The notes: generated by a model not told the origin, from the letters alone. A stretch of 64,000 nt of DNA from Neisseria perflava (GCF_024170405.1 NZ_JALJYC010000002.1:1-64000); one strand, 5' to 3'. Counted from the stretch's first letter, positions 8,707 through 17,593 are shown. Translations and numbers: made by a program.

Positions 8707-10266
8707 TTACTCTTCTTCCGGCAACTTGGTGATTTTCACCCGCTCAATCCGCTGCCCTTCTTTTTCCAGCACTTCAAAACGCCAGCCGTGGAAATCGACA
8801 TAATCACCGACGTTGGGAATGCTTTGCAGCTCTTCCATAATCAAACCGGCCACGGTATGGAAATCAGCATCTTCCTCCGGCGGCGGCAAATGAAGCTGCG
8901 GTGCCAAATCGACATATTCCAATGCACCGTCCACAGTCAGGCTTTCGTCGGCGTTTTCCTGTACTGCTGGCTCTTCTTCGCGCTCAAATTCTTCCGGAAA
9001 CTCGCCGGCAATGGTTTCAAACAAATCTTTAATCGTCACCATACCCAGCACTGCACCAAATTCATCCACCACCAGCGCATAATCGGCGCTACTTTGGCGG
9101 AACAGCTCGATGGCATTCAGCGCGGTTGTCGTTCCCGGCAAAACCAGCGGTTGGCGCAAGGCCGTCTGAATATTGATGTCGCTGCCGTCCAATAATTGCA
9201 CCAGCAAATCTTTTTTGTTGATATAACCCAGCGGCTCGTCCACCCCAGCTTTGCCCACCACCAGCAAACGGCTGTACGGCGTATTTTGCAACTGCTCGCA
9301 CTGTTCTTCTTTGCTTTGCGAAATATCCAGACGCTCAATATCGCGGCGCGGAATCATCACGCCCTGAATCGGGCGTTCCGCCAGCGTTAACACGCTGCGA
9401 ATCATGGATTTTTCATTTTCCTCAAAATGGCCGTCATCCTCTGCTTCGTCACCGGCTTTGGCCAAAACGCTTTCGCGGATACCCATCATACCAAGTACGT
9501 TTTCCGCCGTGCGTTTGCGCCATGAGCTGCTGATGTAGGCATTTTTGCGGCTGTTTTTCTGCGAAATCTGATTAAACGCCTCAATCAAAATTGAGAAACC
9601 GATGGCAGCATACAGATAGCCTTTCGGGATATGGAAATGGAAGGCTTCGGCAATCAGGCTGAAACCAATCATCAGCAAAAAGCCCAAACACAGCATTACT
9701 ACGGTCGGATGTTTATCTACAAACTCAGTCAACGGTTTGCTGGCGGTAATCATGACCGTCATGGCCACTGCCACCGCTGCCATCGCCACCACGATATGAT
9801 CCACCATCGCTACGGCGGTAATCACCGAATCAATGGAAAATACCGCATCCAAAATCAGGATTTGCGCCACCACACCCCAAAAAGTGGAATGTTTTTTCTG
9901 GCTTTCCGCCACGGCAAACTGATTATGCCCTTCCAAGCGTTCATGCAGCTCGGTTGTCGCTTTATACAGCAGGAAAAGGCCACCGGCAAACATGATAATG
10001 TCTTTACCAGATACCGCTAAACTGCCAATGTCAAACAGCGGACGGGTAAGCGTCATGATATGAGCCATAAAGCCCAGCATAATCATGCGGATCAGAATAG
10101 CCAGTCCCAAACCGGTTACCCGCGCCCTGTCGCGCTGAGAAGGCTTGACCTTATTGGCCAAAATCGCCACAAAAACCAAGTTATCAATACCCAAAACCAC
10201 TTCGAGCACAAACAGCGTTGCAAAGCCTACCCAAGTATGCGGTTCGGCTAACCAACTAAAATCCAT
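8707..10266 (-). CDS. TerC-family membrane protein with CBS pair and CorC/HlyC domain
   Basis: Residues 1-235 form a TerC/YkoY-type integral membrane domain of about seven helices, with conserved acidic segments in VLEVVLGIDNLVFVAILANK and LDAVFSIDSVITAVAM. Residues about 290-420 hold a CBS-domain pair (MIPRRDIERLDI, ADYALVVDEFGAVLGMVTIKDL). The C-terminus (about 440-515) is a CorC/HlyC transporter-associated domain (VAGLIMEELQSIPNVGD). TerC/YkoY proteins are linked to manganese export and metalation of exported proteins, which fits the riboswitch-like leader upstream. The ATG has AGGAAAAGAAG just upstream. The length of 519 residues is normal for the YegH/YoaE-type architecture. Confidence 0.88.
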   Translation of the reverse strand: MDFSWLAEPHTWVGFATLFVLEVVLGIDNLVFVAILANKVKPSQRDRARVTGLGLAILIRMIMLGFMAHIMTLTRPLFDIGSLAVSGKDIIMFAGGLFLLYKATTELHERLEGHNQFAVAESQKKHSTFWGVVAQILILDAVFSIDSVITAVAMVDHIVVAMAAVAVAMTVMITASKPLTEFVDKHPTVVMLCLGFLLMIGFSLIAEAFHFHIPKGYLYAAIGFSILIEAFNQISQKNSRKNAYISSSWRKRTAENVLGMMGIRESVLAKAGDEAEDDGHFEENEKSMIRSVLTLAERPIQGVMIPRRDIERLDISQSKEEQCEQLQNTPYSRLLVVGKAGVDEPLGYINKKDLLVQLLDGSDINIQTALRQPLVLPGTTTALNAIELFRQSSADYALVVDEFGAVLGMVTIKDLFETIAGEFPEEFEREEEPAVQENADESLTVDGALEYVDLAPQLHLPPPEEDADFHTVAGLIMEELQSIPNVGDYVDFHGWRFEVLEKEGQRIERVKITKLPEEE

Positions 10267-10289
10267 AATTCTTCTTTTCCTTTAAATGC

Positions 10290-10329
10290 AAAAAGGCAGC
10301 CTGACGACTAAAAAAGCGTCGGGCTGCCT
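10290..10329 (-). terminator. attenuator-type intrinsic terminator in the TerC leader
   Basis: Read leftward, AGGCAGCCCGACGC pairs with GTCGTCAGGCTGCCT (one bulge) and is followed by a T-run. It stands inside the leader only 24 bp before the TerC-family start codon. A terminator upstream of its gene points to regulated transcription attenuation rather than the end of another gene. Confidence 0.75.
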
Positions 10330-10383
10330 AAAGCGGGCATACACGTAGGGCACGGTATCGGACTACTCTGCTCTGCGTCTTTC
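10330..10383 (-). promoter_or_regulatory. candidate yybP-ykoY-type (Mn2+) riboswitch aptamer
   Basis: Read leftward, the leader holds AGAGC pairing with GCTTT as a closing stem, then GCAGAGTAGTCC, which resembles the conserved GGGGAGUAGC loop of the yybP-ykoY class. An inner hairpin follows (ATACCGTG pairing with TACG-T-GTAT). The intrinsic terminator starts directly after it. The yybP-ykoY motif senses Mn2+ and commonly precedes TerC/YkoY-type genes. The assignment is inferred from context plus partial motif match; I could not align it to the full covariance model. Confidence 0.55.
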
Positions 10384-10472
10384 ATGATAAATGGGATATG
10401 CCTGTCGAAATAATGTGAACAGTAGTGTAACAGTTTGAACGGCTAATAGCAAAATTTGCCGTTCATCATTCA

Positions 10473-10510
10473 AAGGCCATCTGAAATCTTGGTATTTTTC
10501 AGACGGCCTT
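10473..10510. terminator. imperfect DUS hairpin
   Basis: AAGGCCATCTGAAA pairs with TTTCAGACGGCCTT; the left arm carries the one-base variant GCCATCTGAA. It lies upstream of the TerC leader and downstream of the tRNA terminator. Confidence 0.6.
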
Positions 10511-10515
10511 AAAGA

Positions 10516-10542
10516 GAAAACCACCCTGATAGGGTGGTTTTC
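10516..10542 (-). terminator. intrinsic terminator of tRNA-Asn
   Basis: GAAAACCACCCT and AGGGTGGTTTTC form a perfect 12-bp stem with a three-base loop. It lies just downstream of the leftward tRNA gene and is not DUS-based. Confidence 0.85.
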
Positions 10543-10547
10543 AAATT

Positions 10548-10623
10548 TGGCTCCCCGACCTGGGCTCGAACCAGGGACCTGCGGATTAACAGTCCGTCGC
10601 TCTACCGACTGAGCTATCGGGGA
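10548..10623 (-). tRNA. tRNA-Asn (anticodon GTT)
   Basis: Read leftward, the gene runs from TCCCCGATAGCTCAG to TCGGGGAG-CCA, 76 nt with an encoded CCA. The acceptor arms TCCCCGA/TCGGGGA pair perfectly. The D-loop contains AGTCGGTAGAGC, the anticodon loop is CTGTTAA giving GTT, and the T-arm has GGTTCGAGCC. It decodes AAC/AAU. No neighbouring tRNA is present. Confidence 0.97.
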
Positions 10624-10728
10624 AGAAAGGGGAATTATAGAAGCAAACCCTTACTTCGTCAATAAATCAATTTCAATCTAATCTCAACCATCTCATTTTC
10701 ATAGAAATTAATTTACCAAACAAGAAAA

Positions 10729-11088
10729 TTACAGAATATCGGCAATATGCTTGGCCGCACGTTTGGCATCCAATAAAATCAATCCAAGCTTACCGCTTTC
10801 TTTGGCAATCAACGCCAATACTGCATTATCCCCAGCTTGGCTCAATAAGATATAACCATGTTTGCCTTTTACCATGACCTGTTCCAATTCGCCACATGCA
10901 GACTCCTGCACGGAGCGGTTACCCAAAGCCAATAATGTTGCCGACATCGCTCCGACACGATCAGCATTCAAATGGCTGGGCAATAAAGTCGCAATTGGCA
11001 AACCGTCACGAGAGATAACAGCCGAAGCAATAATGTCAGCAGAAGTATTGTTCAAATCGCTCAATACAGAAAGTAATAATTGTTGCAT
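10729..11088 (-). CDS. Roadblock/LC7-domain protein
   Basis: A 119-residue protein consisting of one Roadblock/LC7 fold: an N-terminal helix, ASAVISRDGLPIATLLP, a central helix with MSATLLALGNRSVQE, then VMVKGKHGYILLSQAGDNAVLALIA and a C-terminal helix. Bacterial members such as MglB and Streptomyces CvnB regulate partner small GTPases, and a GTPase is encoded two genes upstream. The ATG at 11088 has GGA six bases upstream; the frame extends 12 codons further. It is the last gene of a five-gene leftward unit. Confidence 0.85.
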   Translation of the reverse strand: MQQLLLSVLSDLNNTSADIIASAVISRDGLPIATLLPSHLNADRVGAMSATLLALGNRSVQESACGELEQVMVKGKHGYILLSQAGDNAVLALIAKESGKLGLILLDAKRAAKHIADIL

Positions 11089-11126
11089 ATCGATTCCATT
11101 TCTAATAAACCCGGCAAAGACCAACC

Positions 11127-11768
11127 TTAGCGGCTGCCATACCGGTGATACAATACTTTAACCAATGTCACAAACGCTTCTTTATTCAAATCAGGCATAC
11201 CGCCGATGACCAAGATAAGTTTGGTTGAACCAACATACAGCGGGAAAAAGGTCAATTCGCTTTGACCTGAAGGATCGCAAATCCCCCAAGCGCTGTTATT
11301 GATATGAAGGTTATTTCTAACCAGCAAGCGGTGTTTTTCTTCCATCTTGGCCACTTCACTGGCCAGTAATCCCAATTCTTCTGCTGCCTCATGATGGAAA
11401 CCTACGTTAGCAAAATATAAACCGTTTTCATCCGCAAGCAGTACCTTACCCGTATTAGACAGTTGCGCCAATAAATTAGGCAACTGTTCATCAGATAAAT
11501 ACATATCATCTGTGCTGGCGGTTTCATCGCCATATAAGAATTCTAAGCGCTGCAAACGGTACAACAAACTTAACGCTGCATTAATATCGCTGGTATCTGC
11601 CCACGCCAAAATCTTTTCACTGCTGATGATTTCTGTTGGCTCTGCCCGCAATAATCCGTATAGCAAAGTTCTACTGGCGCTGGGCGTATCACTGGAAACG
11701 GCATAATATGCACCGGCAGGGGTAATACGGGGATACAAATTTGATTGTAAAGAAAGTGTTAATTCCAT
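11127..11768 (-). CDS. uncharacterised GTPase-locus protein, possibly a second Roadblock-like partner
   Basis: A 213-residue protein with no family I can name confidently. The N-terminal ~80 residues are helical (SASRTLLYGLLRAEPTEIISSEKILAW, ALSLLYRLQRLEFLYG) and could be a small winged-helix or DUF-type domain. The C-terminal part (about 85-210) has the strand-helix order of Roadblock proteins: GKVLLADENGLYFANVGF, then a long helix ELGLLASEVAKMEEKHRLL, then SELTFFPLYVGSTKLILVIGG. It stops 38 bp before the downstream Roadblock gene and starts one base after the GTPase stop codon, so tight coupling and a heteromeric partner role are likely. Confidence 0.55.
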   Translation of the reverse strand: MELTLSLQSNLYPRITPAGAYYAVSSDTPSASRTLLYGLLRAEPTEIISSEKILAWADTSDINAALSLLYRLQRLEFLYGDETASTDDMYLSDEQLPNLLAQLSNTGKVLLADENGLYFANVGFHHEAAEELGLLASEVAKMEEKHRLLVRNNLHINNSAWGICDPSGQSELTFFPLYVGSTKLILVIGGMPDLNKEAFVTLVKVLYHRYGSR

Positions 11769-11769
11769 C

Positions 11770-12306
11770 TTATACCTCTAAGCCCGGATCAATCGAAAAC
11801 AACATGGCACTTACCAGCTGTTTGACATCATCCTCACGCCGAGCATCAATTTCGAAAACCGGCACATTAAAATTGTTTTGAGCCAAATATTTCTGATAGA
11901 CATCCACTCCCGGCAATGACCGGATATCCATCTTGGTTACGCCGACAACCAATGGTGCTGTTTTAAGCAAATCACGAAACGCATCCAAGAAAAACTGTAA
12001 ATCTTTCAAAGGATTAGTTCGGGTATTATCCAGCAGCAAAACTAAACCCATGCTGCCTTGGCTTAAAATTTCCCACATAAAATTAAAACGCTCTTGGCCG
12101 GGTGTACCATATAAATGGACTTTGGTTTCCTCATCTAAATGAATAACACCGTAGTCCATTGCAACAGTGGTATAACCTTTGCGTACCAATGTCATATCCG
12201 AAGCAGATGCATCCGTCTGGACAGGCGGTTCATCCGACAAAGCGGCAATAGCAGTGGTCTTACCCACCCCTACCGGACCGGTAAAGATGATTTTGTTTTC
12301 CTTCAT
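11770..12306 (-). CDS. small Ras-like GTPase (COG2229/MglA/CvnD-type)
   Basis: A 178-residue single-domain GTPase. The P-loop GPVGVGKT is at 10-17, the switch II region GTPGQERF starts at 67, and the base-recognition motif TKMD is at 124-127. The GTPGQ form and compact size match the predicted-GTPase group that includes Streptomyces CvnD. Such GTPases cycle with Roadblock proteins and set polarity or transmit signals. It lies between a candidate Roadblock-like gene and a degenerate receiver gene, in a unit with a membrane-anchored TPR protein. No lipidation or membrane signal is visible. Confidence 0.88.
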   Translation of the reverse strand: MKENKIIFTGPVGVGKTTAIAALSDEPPVQTDASASDMTLVRKGYTTVAMDYGVIHLDEETKVHLYGTPGQERFNFMWEILSQGSMGLVLLLDNTRTNPLKDLQFFLDAFRDLLKTAPLVVGVTKMDIRSLPGVDVYQKYLAQNNFNVPVFEIDARREDDVKQLVSAMLFSIDPGLEV

Positions 12307-12324
12307 TGCGTATCTTTCTTAACC

Positions 12325-13422
12325 TTATCGTTTGCCAAGCAGTTTGCGCATCAAGCGTTGCAGCAAGCCGCGCGGTTGCTCTTTGGATGGACCGGCCACT
12401 TTTTCTGCCTCTTTGGCCATTTGGTTATCCGGAACATCGCTGCTGACATTTACCCGATCACCTACGCCGGAAGCAGCTTGCGAACCTGCATACTCACTAT
12501 CCGTCGCTAAGAAGCCGGTAATGGAAGTGGCTGCCAAATAATTCAAAATATCCGGCATTTCCAATGGCATGACTTTATAAAGAATATTCAAATTAACCGA
12601 CGTTTTGGTCAAAAATGCTGACAAGCGCATGGATTCCGGCACATGCGCCAAACGGGTCAAATTAGGCCAGCGTTTCAAAGTAAAGACCGTCTGCGGGGTC
12701 ATCGGATAAATCAGACGGCCTTGGGCTGTCCAAATGGCCATCTGCCACAAACAAGACATGATGGTAACTTTGGCTTTTTCTTTCCACTGAGGATTGTCAG
12801 GAACAGCTTTGCATACGACAGTAAGATTATCATCTTTACATAATTTTTCCAGCTCTGCTGCACCAACGGTTAATAAAATGCGCTGAATGTTAGGAAAAAC
12901 GATGAGAACCGGTTTTCCTTCATGCAAAACGGCAATATCTTGATGACCTTGGCTGGCTAATTTTAATGCACCCAACAGCCCTTTTTGCGGATTAAACCGG
13001 CGAATGGTGGCTTTGCGGGTACCGTCTGCATTAGTATGACCTACCAACGACTCGTCAGGCTGATTTTCCGAAACTTCAAATACATGCCCACCTTGTGCCA
13101 AACTGCGCAAAATAGGGAAGAGCGTATCAAATTTGATGGGTTTAGGAAGATAAGGCGTTGTTACGGTAGGCTCTTGCACAGAAAACATAGCAACGGGAAT
13201 ATCCGGATAAGTCTGTTTCAACGACTTCCAAGCTTCTATACCTTGAGCAGCATCCGTATCTACCAAAATTAAATCTGGTTTAACAGCAGATTCAGGTGTG
13301 ACGATTTCGTAATTGGTCGTATTGTGCATTTTAAAAGCCATACGGAAGACAGCTTCTTGCTGCTCACCCATTTCTTGCAGCATAACCCGTATGGTTTTAA
13401 TTTTAGGTAACAGATTGTCCAT
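12325..13422 (-). CDS. degenerate receiver-like protein of the GTPase locus
   Basis: Residues about 10-115 look like a response-regulator receiver: PDLILVDTD holds a possible acceptor Asp, MFSVQ takes the Ser/Thr position, and YLPKPIKFDTLF contains the Lys-Pro. The usual acidic pair after the first strand is not evident, so phosphorylation is doubtful. Residues about 130-290 form a second domain of unknown type (KGLLGALKLASQGHQDIAVLHEGKPVLIVFP, PVLIVFPNIQRILLT). The C-terminus is low-complexity and then basic (RGLLQRLMRKLLGKR), possibly an amphipathic membrane-binding helix. It starts MDNLLPK and is second in the five-gene unit. Confidence 0.6.
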   Translation of the reverse strand: MDNLLPKIKTIRVMLQEMGEQQEAVFRMAFKMHNTTNYEIVTPESAVKPDLILVDTDAAQGIEAWKSLKQTYPDIPVAMFSVQEPTVTTPYLPKPIKFDTLFPILRSLAQGGHVFEVSENQPDESLVGHTNADGTRKATIRRFNPQKGLLGALKLASQGHQDIAVLHEGKPVLIVFPNIQRILLTVGAAELEKLCKDDNLTVVCKAVPDNPQWKEKAKVTIMSCLWQMAIWTAQGRLIYPMTPQTVFTLKRWPNLTRLAHVPESMRLSAFLTKTSVNLNILYKVMPLEMPDILNYLAATSITGFLATDSEYAGSQAASGVGDRVNVSSDVPDNQMAKEAEKVAGPSKEQPRGLLQRLMRKLLGKR

Positions 13423-13463
13423 TATGATAGGTACTCTCTAATTTTATTTTATTTTAATTTATT

Positions 13464-14891
13464 CTATTTCTTAATATGCTGGTTGACATGTTGCAGCAAA
13501 CCACTCATGGCCAATACTACTTCTTCTGGCAAGCTGACCACACGTTCGCGCAAAATCCGTAAGAACTGTTCCAAGCGAGACCAATCTTCGGCACGTTCAT
13601 ACAAATCAAACAGCATAATATACAATTGAGACTCCTGCGGGTATTGCAATACAGCCTGCTCCAAAGTATGAATCGCTTGATCCAGCTGTCCATACATCAG
13701 CAAAGATTCCACTTCTTTCAAAGCTTCATCAGCAGGAGAAGCGTGAGCGCTGATAATAGAAGAATCTTTTTGTACCAAATCCCGATATTTTGCTTTGACC
13801 TGCAAAGAAGTGGGCTGCAAGTATCCCCGCTCCAAACCAATTTCGCGAACCTGCTGTTCGTTTGGACCTTTTTCTAAATCATCGAATAATTCGTGATAGC
13901 CCAAACTGTATCCCCAGCCCAACATGCGCTCTTTGACTTGGCGGCCGTATTGACCCAGCGAGTAATATAAGCGCCATAAGTGTCCGGCAAATTGACCGAC
14001 TTCTTCGTTTTGATAATCCAGCTTCAACGCATCAATAATCAGGCTGGCCGGCTTGGGAGAATGTTTAATCGCACGGTTATACTGCTGCAAAGCAGTCTCA
14101 TAACCGACTTTGTCTTTTAAAATTTTTGCACTGTGCTCAGGTTTCACGAAACCGATGACAGCACCCATTTCTTCAGGCGTAATATCATCCAAATCTTTTT
14201 TACCGACCACAATAGGCGCATGATGTTTGGCAGCAATCGAGGCAGTTTGCTGCGCCGCTTCGGAAGATAATGCAACGGCACTGTTTTCTTCCAATCCTGT
14301 ACGCTCGCCGATTTGACGGGCAACCTCTTGCATATTCCAGCCCAGCTGATTTTCTGCCAAAACACGCAAACGCAAGTTGGTAGGATCAGTTGTCAAGCCG
14401 ACTTTGACATACTCTGCCAAACTGTCATGCGGCAAGGAAGCGCCGTGTCGTTCCAGCGTTTCCGCCAGCATATCGATATTGCCGACACGCAAATTCAAAC
14501 CGACTAATTCATGCACCAATTTTTCAGGTGCACCATCCGGCAGGCGGTTGAGATAACCAGCCAAAGATTCGGCTGCTTTGCTCTCATAACCAAATTGCTT
14601 ATATACTTGGTATTCTGTTAGCGGATCAACTTCTTGCGCGGACACGGAGGCGGTAGCTCCGCTACTGCCGTCACTACCCCACTCCCAGTCTTGATTATCT
14701 GCATTGGATACAGATTGGTTGACTTTATTCATCCAATCTGCATTTTCTGCAGCATCTGCAACTTGGCGCTCTTGGCGGTTACGCACCGCCTTCATTGGTT
14801 TGCCAGCCGCTGCGCCGCTTTGTTTATAGCGCACAAACAACAGCACCAGCAGCAGAAGCACCAGCAGAATGATTAAAAGCGAATAATTCAA
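13464..14891 (-). CDS. membrane-anchored TPR protein, FimV-like C-terminus
   Basis: Residues 4-22 (LLIILLVLLLLVLLFVRY) form a single N-terminal membrane span with the bulk cytoplasmic. After a low-complexity linker (about 25-90) come helical repeats. The C-terminal ~70 residues (EALKEVESLLMYGQLDQAIHTLEQAV, then ESQLYIMLFDLYERAEDW) form TPR units like the FimV C-terminal domain. FimV-type proteins act as polar hubs for type IV pili and chemosensory systems, which would fit a GTPase polarity module, but no LysM domain is present. It is first in the unit; the following gene starts 41 bp later. Confidence 0.65.
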   Translation of the reverse strand: MNYSLLIILLVLLLLVLLFVRYKQSGAAAGKPMKAVRNRQERQVADAAENADWMNKVNQSVSNADNQDWEWGSDGSSGATASVSAQEVDPLTEYQVYKQFGYESKAAESLAGYLNRLPDGAPEKLVHELVGLNLRVGNIDMLAETLERHGASLPHDSLAEYVKVGLTTDPTNLRLRVLAENQLGWNMQEVARQIGERTGLEENSAVALSSEAAQQTASIAAKHHAPIVVGKKDLDDITPEEMGAVIGFVKPEHSAKILKDKVGYETALQQYNRAIKHSPKPASLIIDALKLDYQNEEVGQFAGHLWRLYYSLGQYGRQVKERMLGWGYSLGYHELFDDLEKGPNEQQVREIGLERGYLQPTSLQVKAKYRDLVQKDSSIISAHASPADEALKEVESLLMYGQLDQAIHTLEQAVLQYPQESQLYIMLFDLYERAEDWSRLEQFLRILRERVVSLPEEVVLAMSGLLQHVNQHIKK

Positions 14892-15031
14892 GAATACCTC
14901 CCAACAAAGTATCGGAGTAGTAGATTAAACATCTGTAAATTTACGGCATTATATTAAAAATATGGTTGACATGCCGTATAAAACGTTATTCCCGAGGCGT
15001 TTATGATACCATGATTTAACCGATAATTACA

Positions 15032-16396
15032 TTAAAAACCATCGTATTCTGCCCCGTTGGTGTCGTTTTGCAACTCAAACACGCCAATAGATTCTACATG
15101 CGCCGTTTGGGCAAACATATTCATAACCCCGGCCGCCTGAAAAGCATAACCTTTTTCAACCAAAACCGCCGCATCCCGCGCAAACGTTGCCGGATTGCAA
15201 GACACGTAAACAATTCTCTGCGGTAAATAAGGCTTATATAGGGATTTAACGACCGCATAGGCACCACTGCGCGGCGGGTCTAGCAGCATTTTGTCAAATT
15301 TCCCCCAAGACGTCACAACGGTTTCATCAGTATCAAACAAATCTGCCGTCAAAAATGTCGTTTGTTCTGCGCACAGGTTTTCCCGTGCATTTTGATGAGC
15401 GCGAACGACTAATGTTTCCGAACCTTCAATACCGACAACCTCCGCTCCGCATTTTGCCATTGGTAGGCTGAAATTGCCCAGCCCGCAGAACAAATCGGCA
15501 ATTCTTTCGCCTGAACGGATGTCCAGCAGCTTCAAAGCACGCCCGACCATCACATTATTCATCTCGGCATTAATTTGGGTAAAATCGCCGGGGCGGTAAG
15601 GCATGTGAACATTAAATTCCGATAAATCATAAGTCAGCCCAAGCTTCCCTTCAGGATAAAAGGGGTGAGATTGCCACCCCTCCTGTAACCACACCTGCCA
15701 TTGTTCGGGCTGCGCTTTGAGCGTGGTATCAAACCAGCGTTTGAGCGCGGTTAAATGGGTTTCAGACGGCCTTTTTTGAAAACCAAGATTCATTACCGTC
15801 AATTGCTTACTACTGAAAAACTCAACGAATTTAGCCGTTGCCCCTTCTGCCGCCAACTGCTGGAGCAATTTTTTCACCTCAGGCAATAGTAAAGACACAT
15901 GGCGCGGCAAGATACCGCACGACGCAATATCCACCACATCATGCGTTTTTTTTGCCTGAAAGCCCATTTTCAGACGTCCTTTTTGATTAACAGATACGCT
16001 CAGGCGGGCACGGTCACGATAATGCCACGGCATACCGTAGATTGGCGGCAGGATTTGACTCGGCTTAACCTTACCAATCCGCTCAAGCTGCTCTTCCATA
16101 ATCCGTTGTTTAAACGCTACTTGCGCTTGAGGACGGACATGCTGCAACACGCAGCCGCCACATGTCTCAAAATAACGACACTCAGGGCGTATCCGCTCCG
16201 ATGACGCCTGTTCGATTTCTACTACCTCGGCTTCGTCAAACTGCTTTTTAGATCGGGTGACCCGATAGCAAACCTTTTCAGACGGCAACGCGCCTCTGAT
16301 AAACACAGCCTTACCGTCAACCCGCGCCACACCGCGCCCCTCGTAATCTATCGAAGTTACCGTGGCCGTCTGAACCGCCTTTTCCACATCCCGCAT
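15032..16396 (-). CDS. rlmD: 23S rRNA (uracil-1939-C5)-methyltransferase RlmD
   Basis: RlmD (RumA) uses S-adenosylmethionine to methylate U1939 of 23S rRNA. A TRAM domain at the N-terminus (VTSIDYEGRGVARVDGKAVF) is followed by Fe-S cysteines in CRYFETCGGC and a SAM-binding segment IADLFCGLGNFSLPMA. The substrate/active site segments LLDPPRSGA and YVSCNPATFARD include the catalytic Cys. The ATG at 16396 follows TGAGGAAC at good spacing and gives 454 residues; the frame extends to a GTG at 16420. An in-gene DUS is present near 15770. Confidence 0.93.
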   Translation of the reverse strand: MRDVEKAVQTATVTSIDYEGRGVARVDGKAVFIRGALPSEKVCYRVTRSKKQFDEAEVVEIEQASSERIRPECRYFETCGGCVLQHVRPQAQVAFKQRIMEEQLERIGKVKPSQILPPIYGMPWHYRDRARLSVSVNQKGRLKMGFQAKKTHDVVDIASCGILPRHVSLLLPEVKKLLQQLAAEGATAKFVEFFSSKQLTVMNLGFQKRPSETHLTALKRWFDTTLKAQPEQWQVWLQEGWQSHPFYPEGKLGLTYDLSEFNVHMPYRPGDFTQINAEMNNVMVGRALKLLDIRSGERIADLFCGLGNFSLPMAKCGAEVVGIEGSETLVVRAHQNARENLCAEQTTFLTADLFDTDETVVTSWGKFDKMLLDPPRSGAYAVVKSLYKPYLPQRIVYVSCNPATFARDAAVLVEKGYAFQAAGVMNMFAQTAHVESIGVFELQNDTNGAEYDGF

Positions 16397-16542
16397 TTGT
16401 TCCTCATTTACCTCTTGCACGGCATACCGCTACCGCAAGCACCTTACCGAAACCGCATATTTTCGCACAAAATGGTACATTTTGCGGTATGATTCACTAA
16501 AATCTTCTTTTAATCACTTTTAATTAAAATACAGACAAATAC

Positions 16543-17529
16543 ATGAAAAAGACTTGTTTCAGTTTATTCGCACTCACCTTGGCAACATCCGCATTGGCCA
16601 ATACCGGCGCAACCTCCCTGCTGCCCGACGTTTCACCGGTTTCCGAAGGCTACCATGTCGTCATCAGCGTCACGCAGCAACGCCTGTTCCTCTATAAAAA
16701 TGGTCAGATTGAAAAAGTTTACCCTATTACCGTCGGCAAAGCATTAACTCAAACCACACTGGGTGAACACAAAATCGGTGCCAAAGCCTTCAACCCGACT
16801 TGGCACATCCCGAAATCCATCCAAAAAGAACGTAACGACGGCGTTAAAAGCATTCCGCCCGGCTCGAAAAATCCGCTGGGGCCGGTTTTCGTCCGTCTTG
16901 GCGACCCGAAACTCGGCTTGGGCATTCACGGTACCAATGCGCCTTCCAGCGTACCGGGCGTACGCAGTCACGGCTGTGTCCGCATGAAATCTCCGGACGC
17001 TTTGGAATTCGCCAAAACCGTCACCACAGGTTCGCCCGCCTCCGTTATCTACCAGCTGGCTTCATTGAACGAAGATGCCAACAAAAACTTATGGTTAGCA
17101 GCTTACCGCGACCCTTACAACAAGAAAAATCTCGACACGGCTGCGTTGCGCAAAAGCATTGCTGCTTGGTCAAAAGCGCACGGCAAAAACATCAACAGCA
17201 AACGTGTTGACGCTATTCTGAAAAACCGTACCGGCGCCTCCAACTGCTTGACTTGTGCCAAAGGTGAAAAATTGAAAACTCCGCTGAAATCCATCGCCTG
17301 GACCAGCGGTTCGGCTGCATTCAGCAAACCGAAGGTTGTTCCGAAACCGGCACCGGTTCAAGATCAGGTATTACCGGCAGGCTCTGAAATTGAAATTGAT
17401 GCCGGCGACAGCGTACCGAATTCCGCCGCTTCTGCCATCACCGCTCCGGCCAACAAAGCCGCTTCTGCACCTACTTATCCGGCTCAAAGTATTCCGAGCG
17501 GCAGTGAGCCGACCGAGCTGTTATTCTAA
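16543..17529 (+). CDS. L,D-transpeptidase (YkuD domain), exported
   Basis: A signal peptide, MKKTCFSLFALTLATSALA, directs export. The YkuD domain (about 37-175) carries His129 in HGTN and SHGCVRM at 142-148 with catalytic Cys145. These periplasmic enzymes make 3-3 cross-links in peptidoglycan, or attach or release proteins. A helical segment follows (175-260) and then an Ala/Pro-rich tail (270-320). The protein has 328 residues. The gene is divergent from rlmD and ends at a paired-DUS terminator. The precise cross-linking role is not determined by sequence. Confidence 0.9.
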   Translation: MKKTCFSLFALTLATSALANTGATSLLPDVSPVSEGYHVVISVTQQRLFLYKNGQIEKVYPITVGKALTQTTLGEHKIGAKAFNPTWHIPKSIQKERNDGVKSIPPGSKNPLGPVFVRLGDPKLGLGIHGTNAPSSVPGVRSHGCVRMKSPDALEFAKTVTTGSPASVIYQLASLNEDANKNLWLAAYRDPYNKKNLDTAALRKSIAAWSKAHGKNINSKRVDAILKNRTGASNCLTCAKGEKLKTPLKSIAWTSGSAAFSKPKVVPKPAPVQDQVLPAGSEIEIDAGDSVPNSAASAITAPANKAASAPTYPAQSIPSGSEPTELLF

Positions 17530-17548
17530 GCAAAATTCGTTTCTTGCC

Positions 17549-17593
17549 AAAAGGCCGTCTGAAACACAATCCCAGCTGTTTCAGACGGCCTTT
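17549..17593 (+). terminator. paired-DUS terminator
   Basis: AAAGGCCGTCTGAAAC and GTTTCAGACGGCCTTT flank a 12-base loop just after the L,D-transpeptidase stop codon. A further isolated DUS half lies near 17660, before argC. Confidence 0.85.

Noticed and set aside
10291..10302. AGGCAGCCTGA resembles the Kingella DUS dialect AGGCAGCCTGAA.
   Set aside because: It is one arm of the attenuator stem before the TerC gene, lacks the last base, and does not recur in the window.
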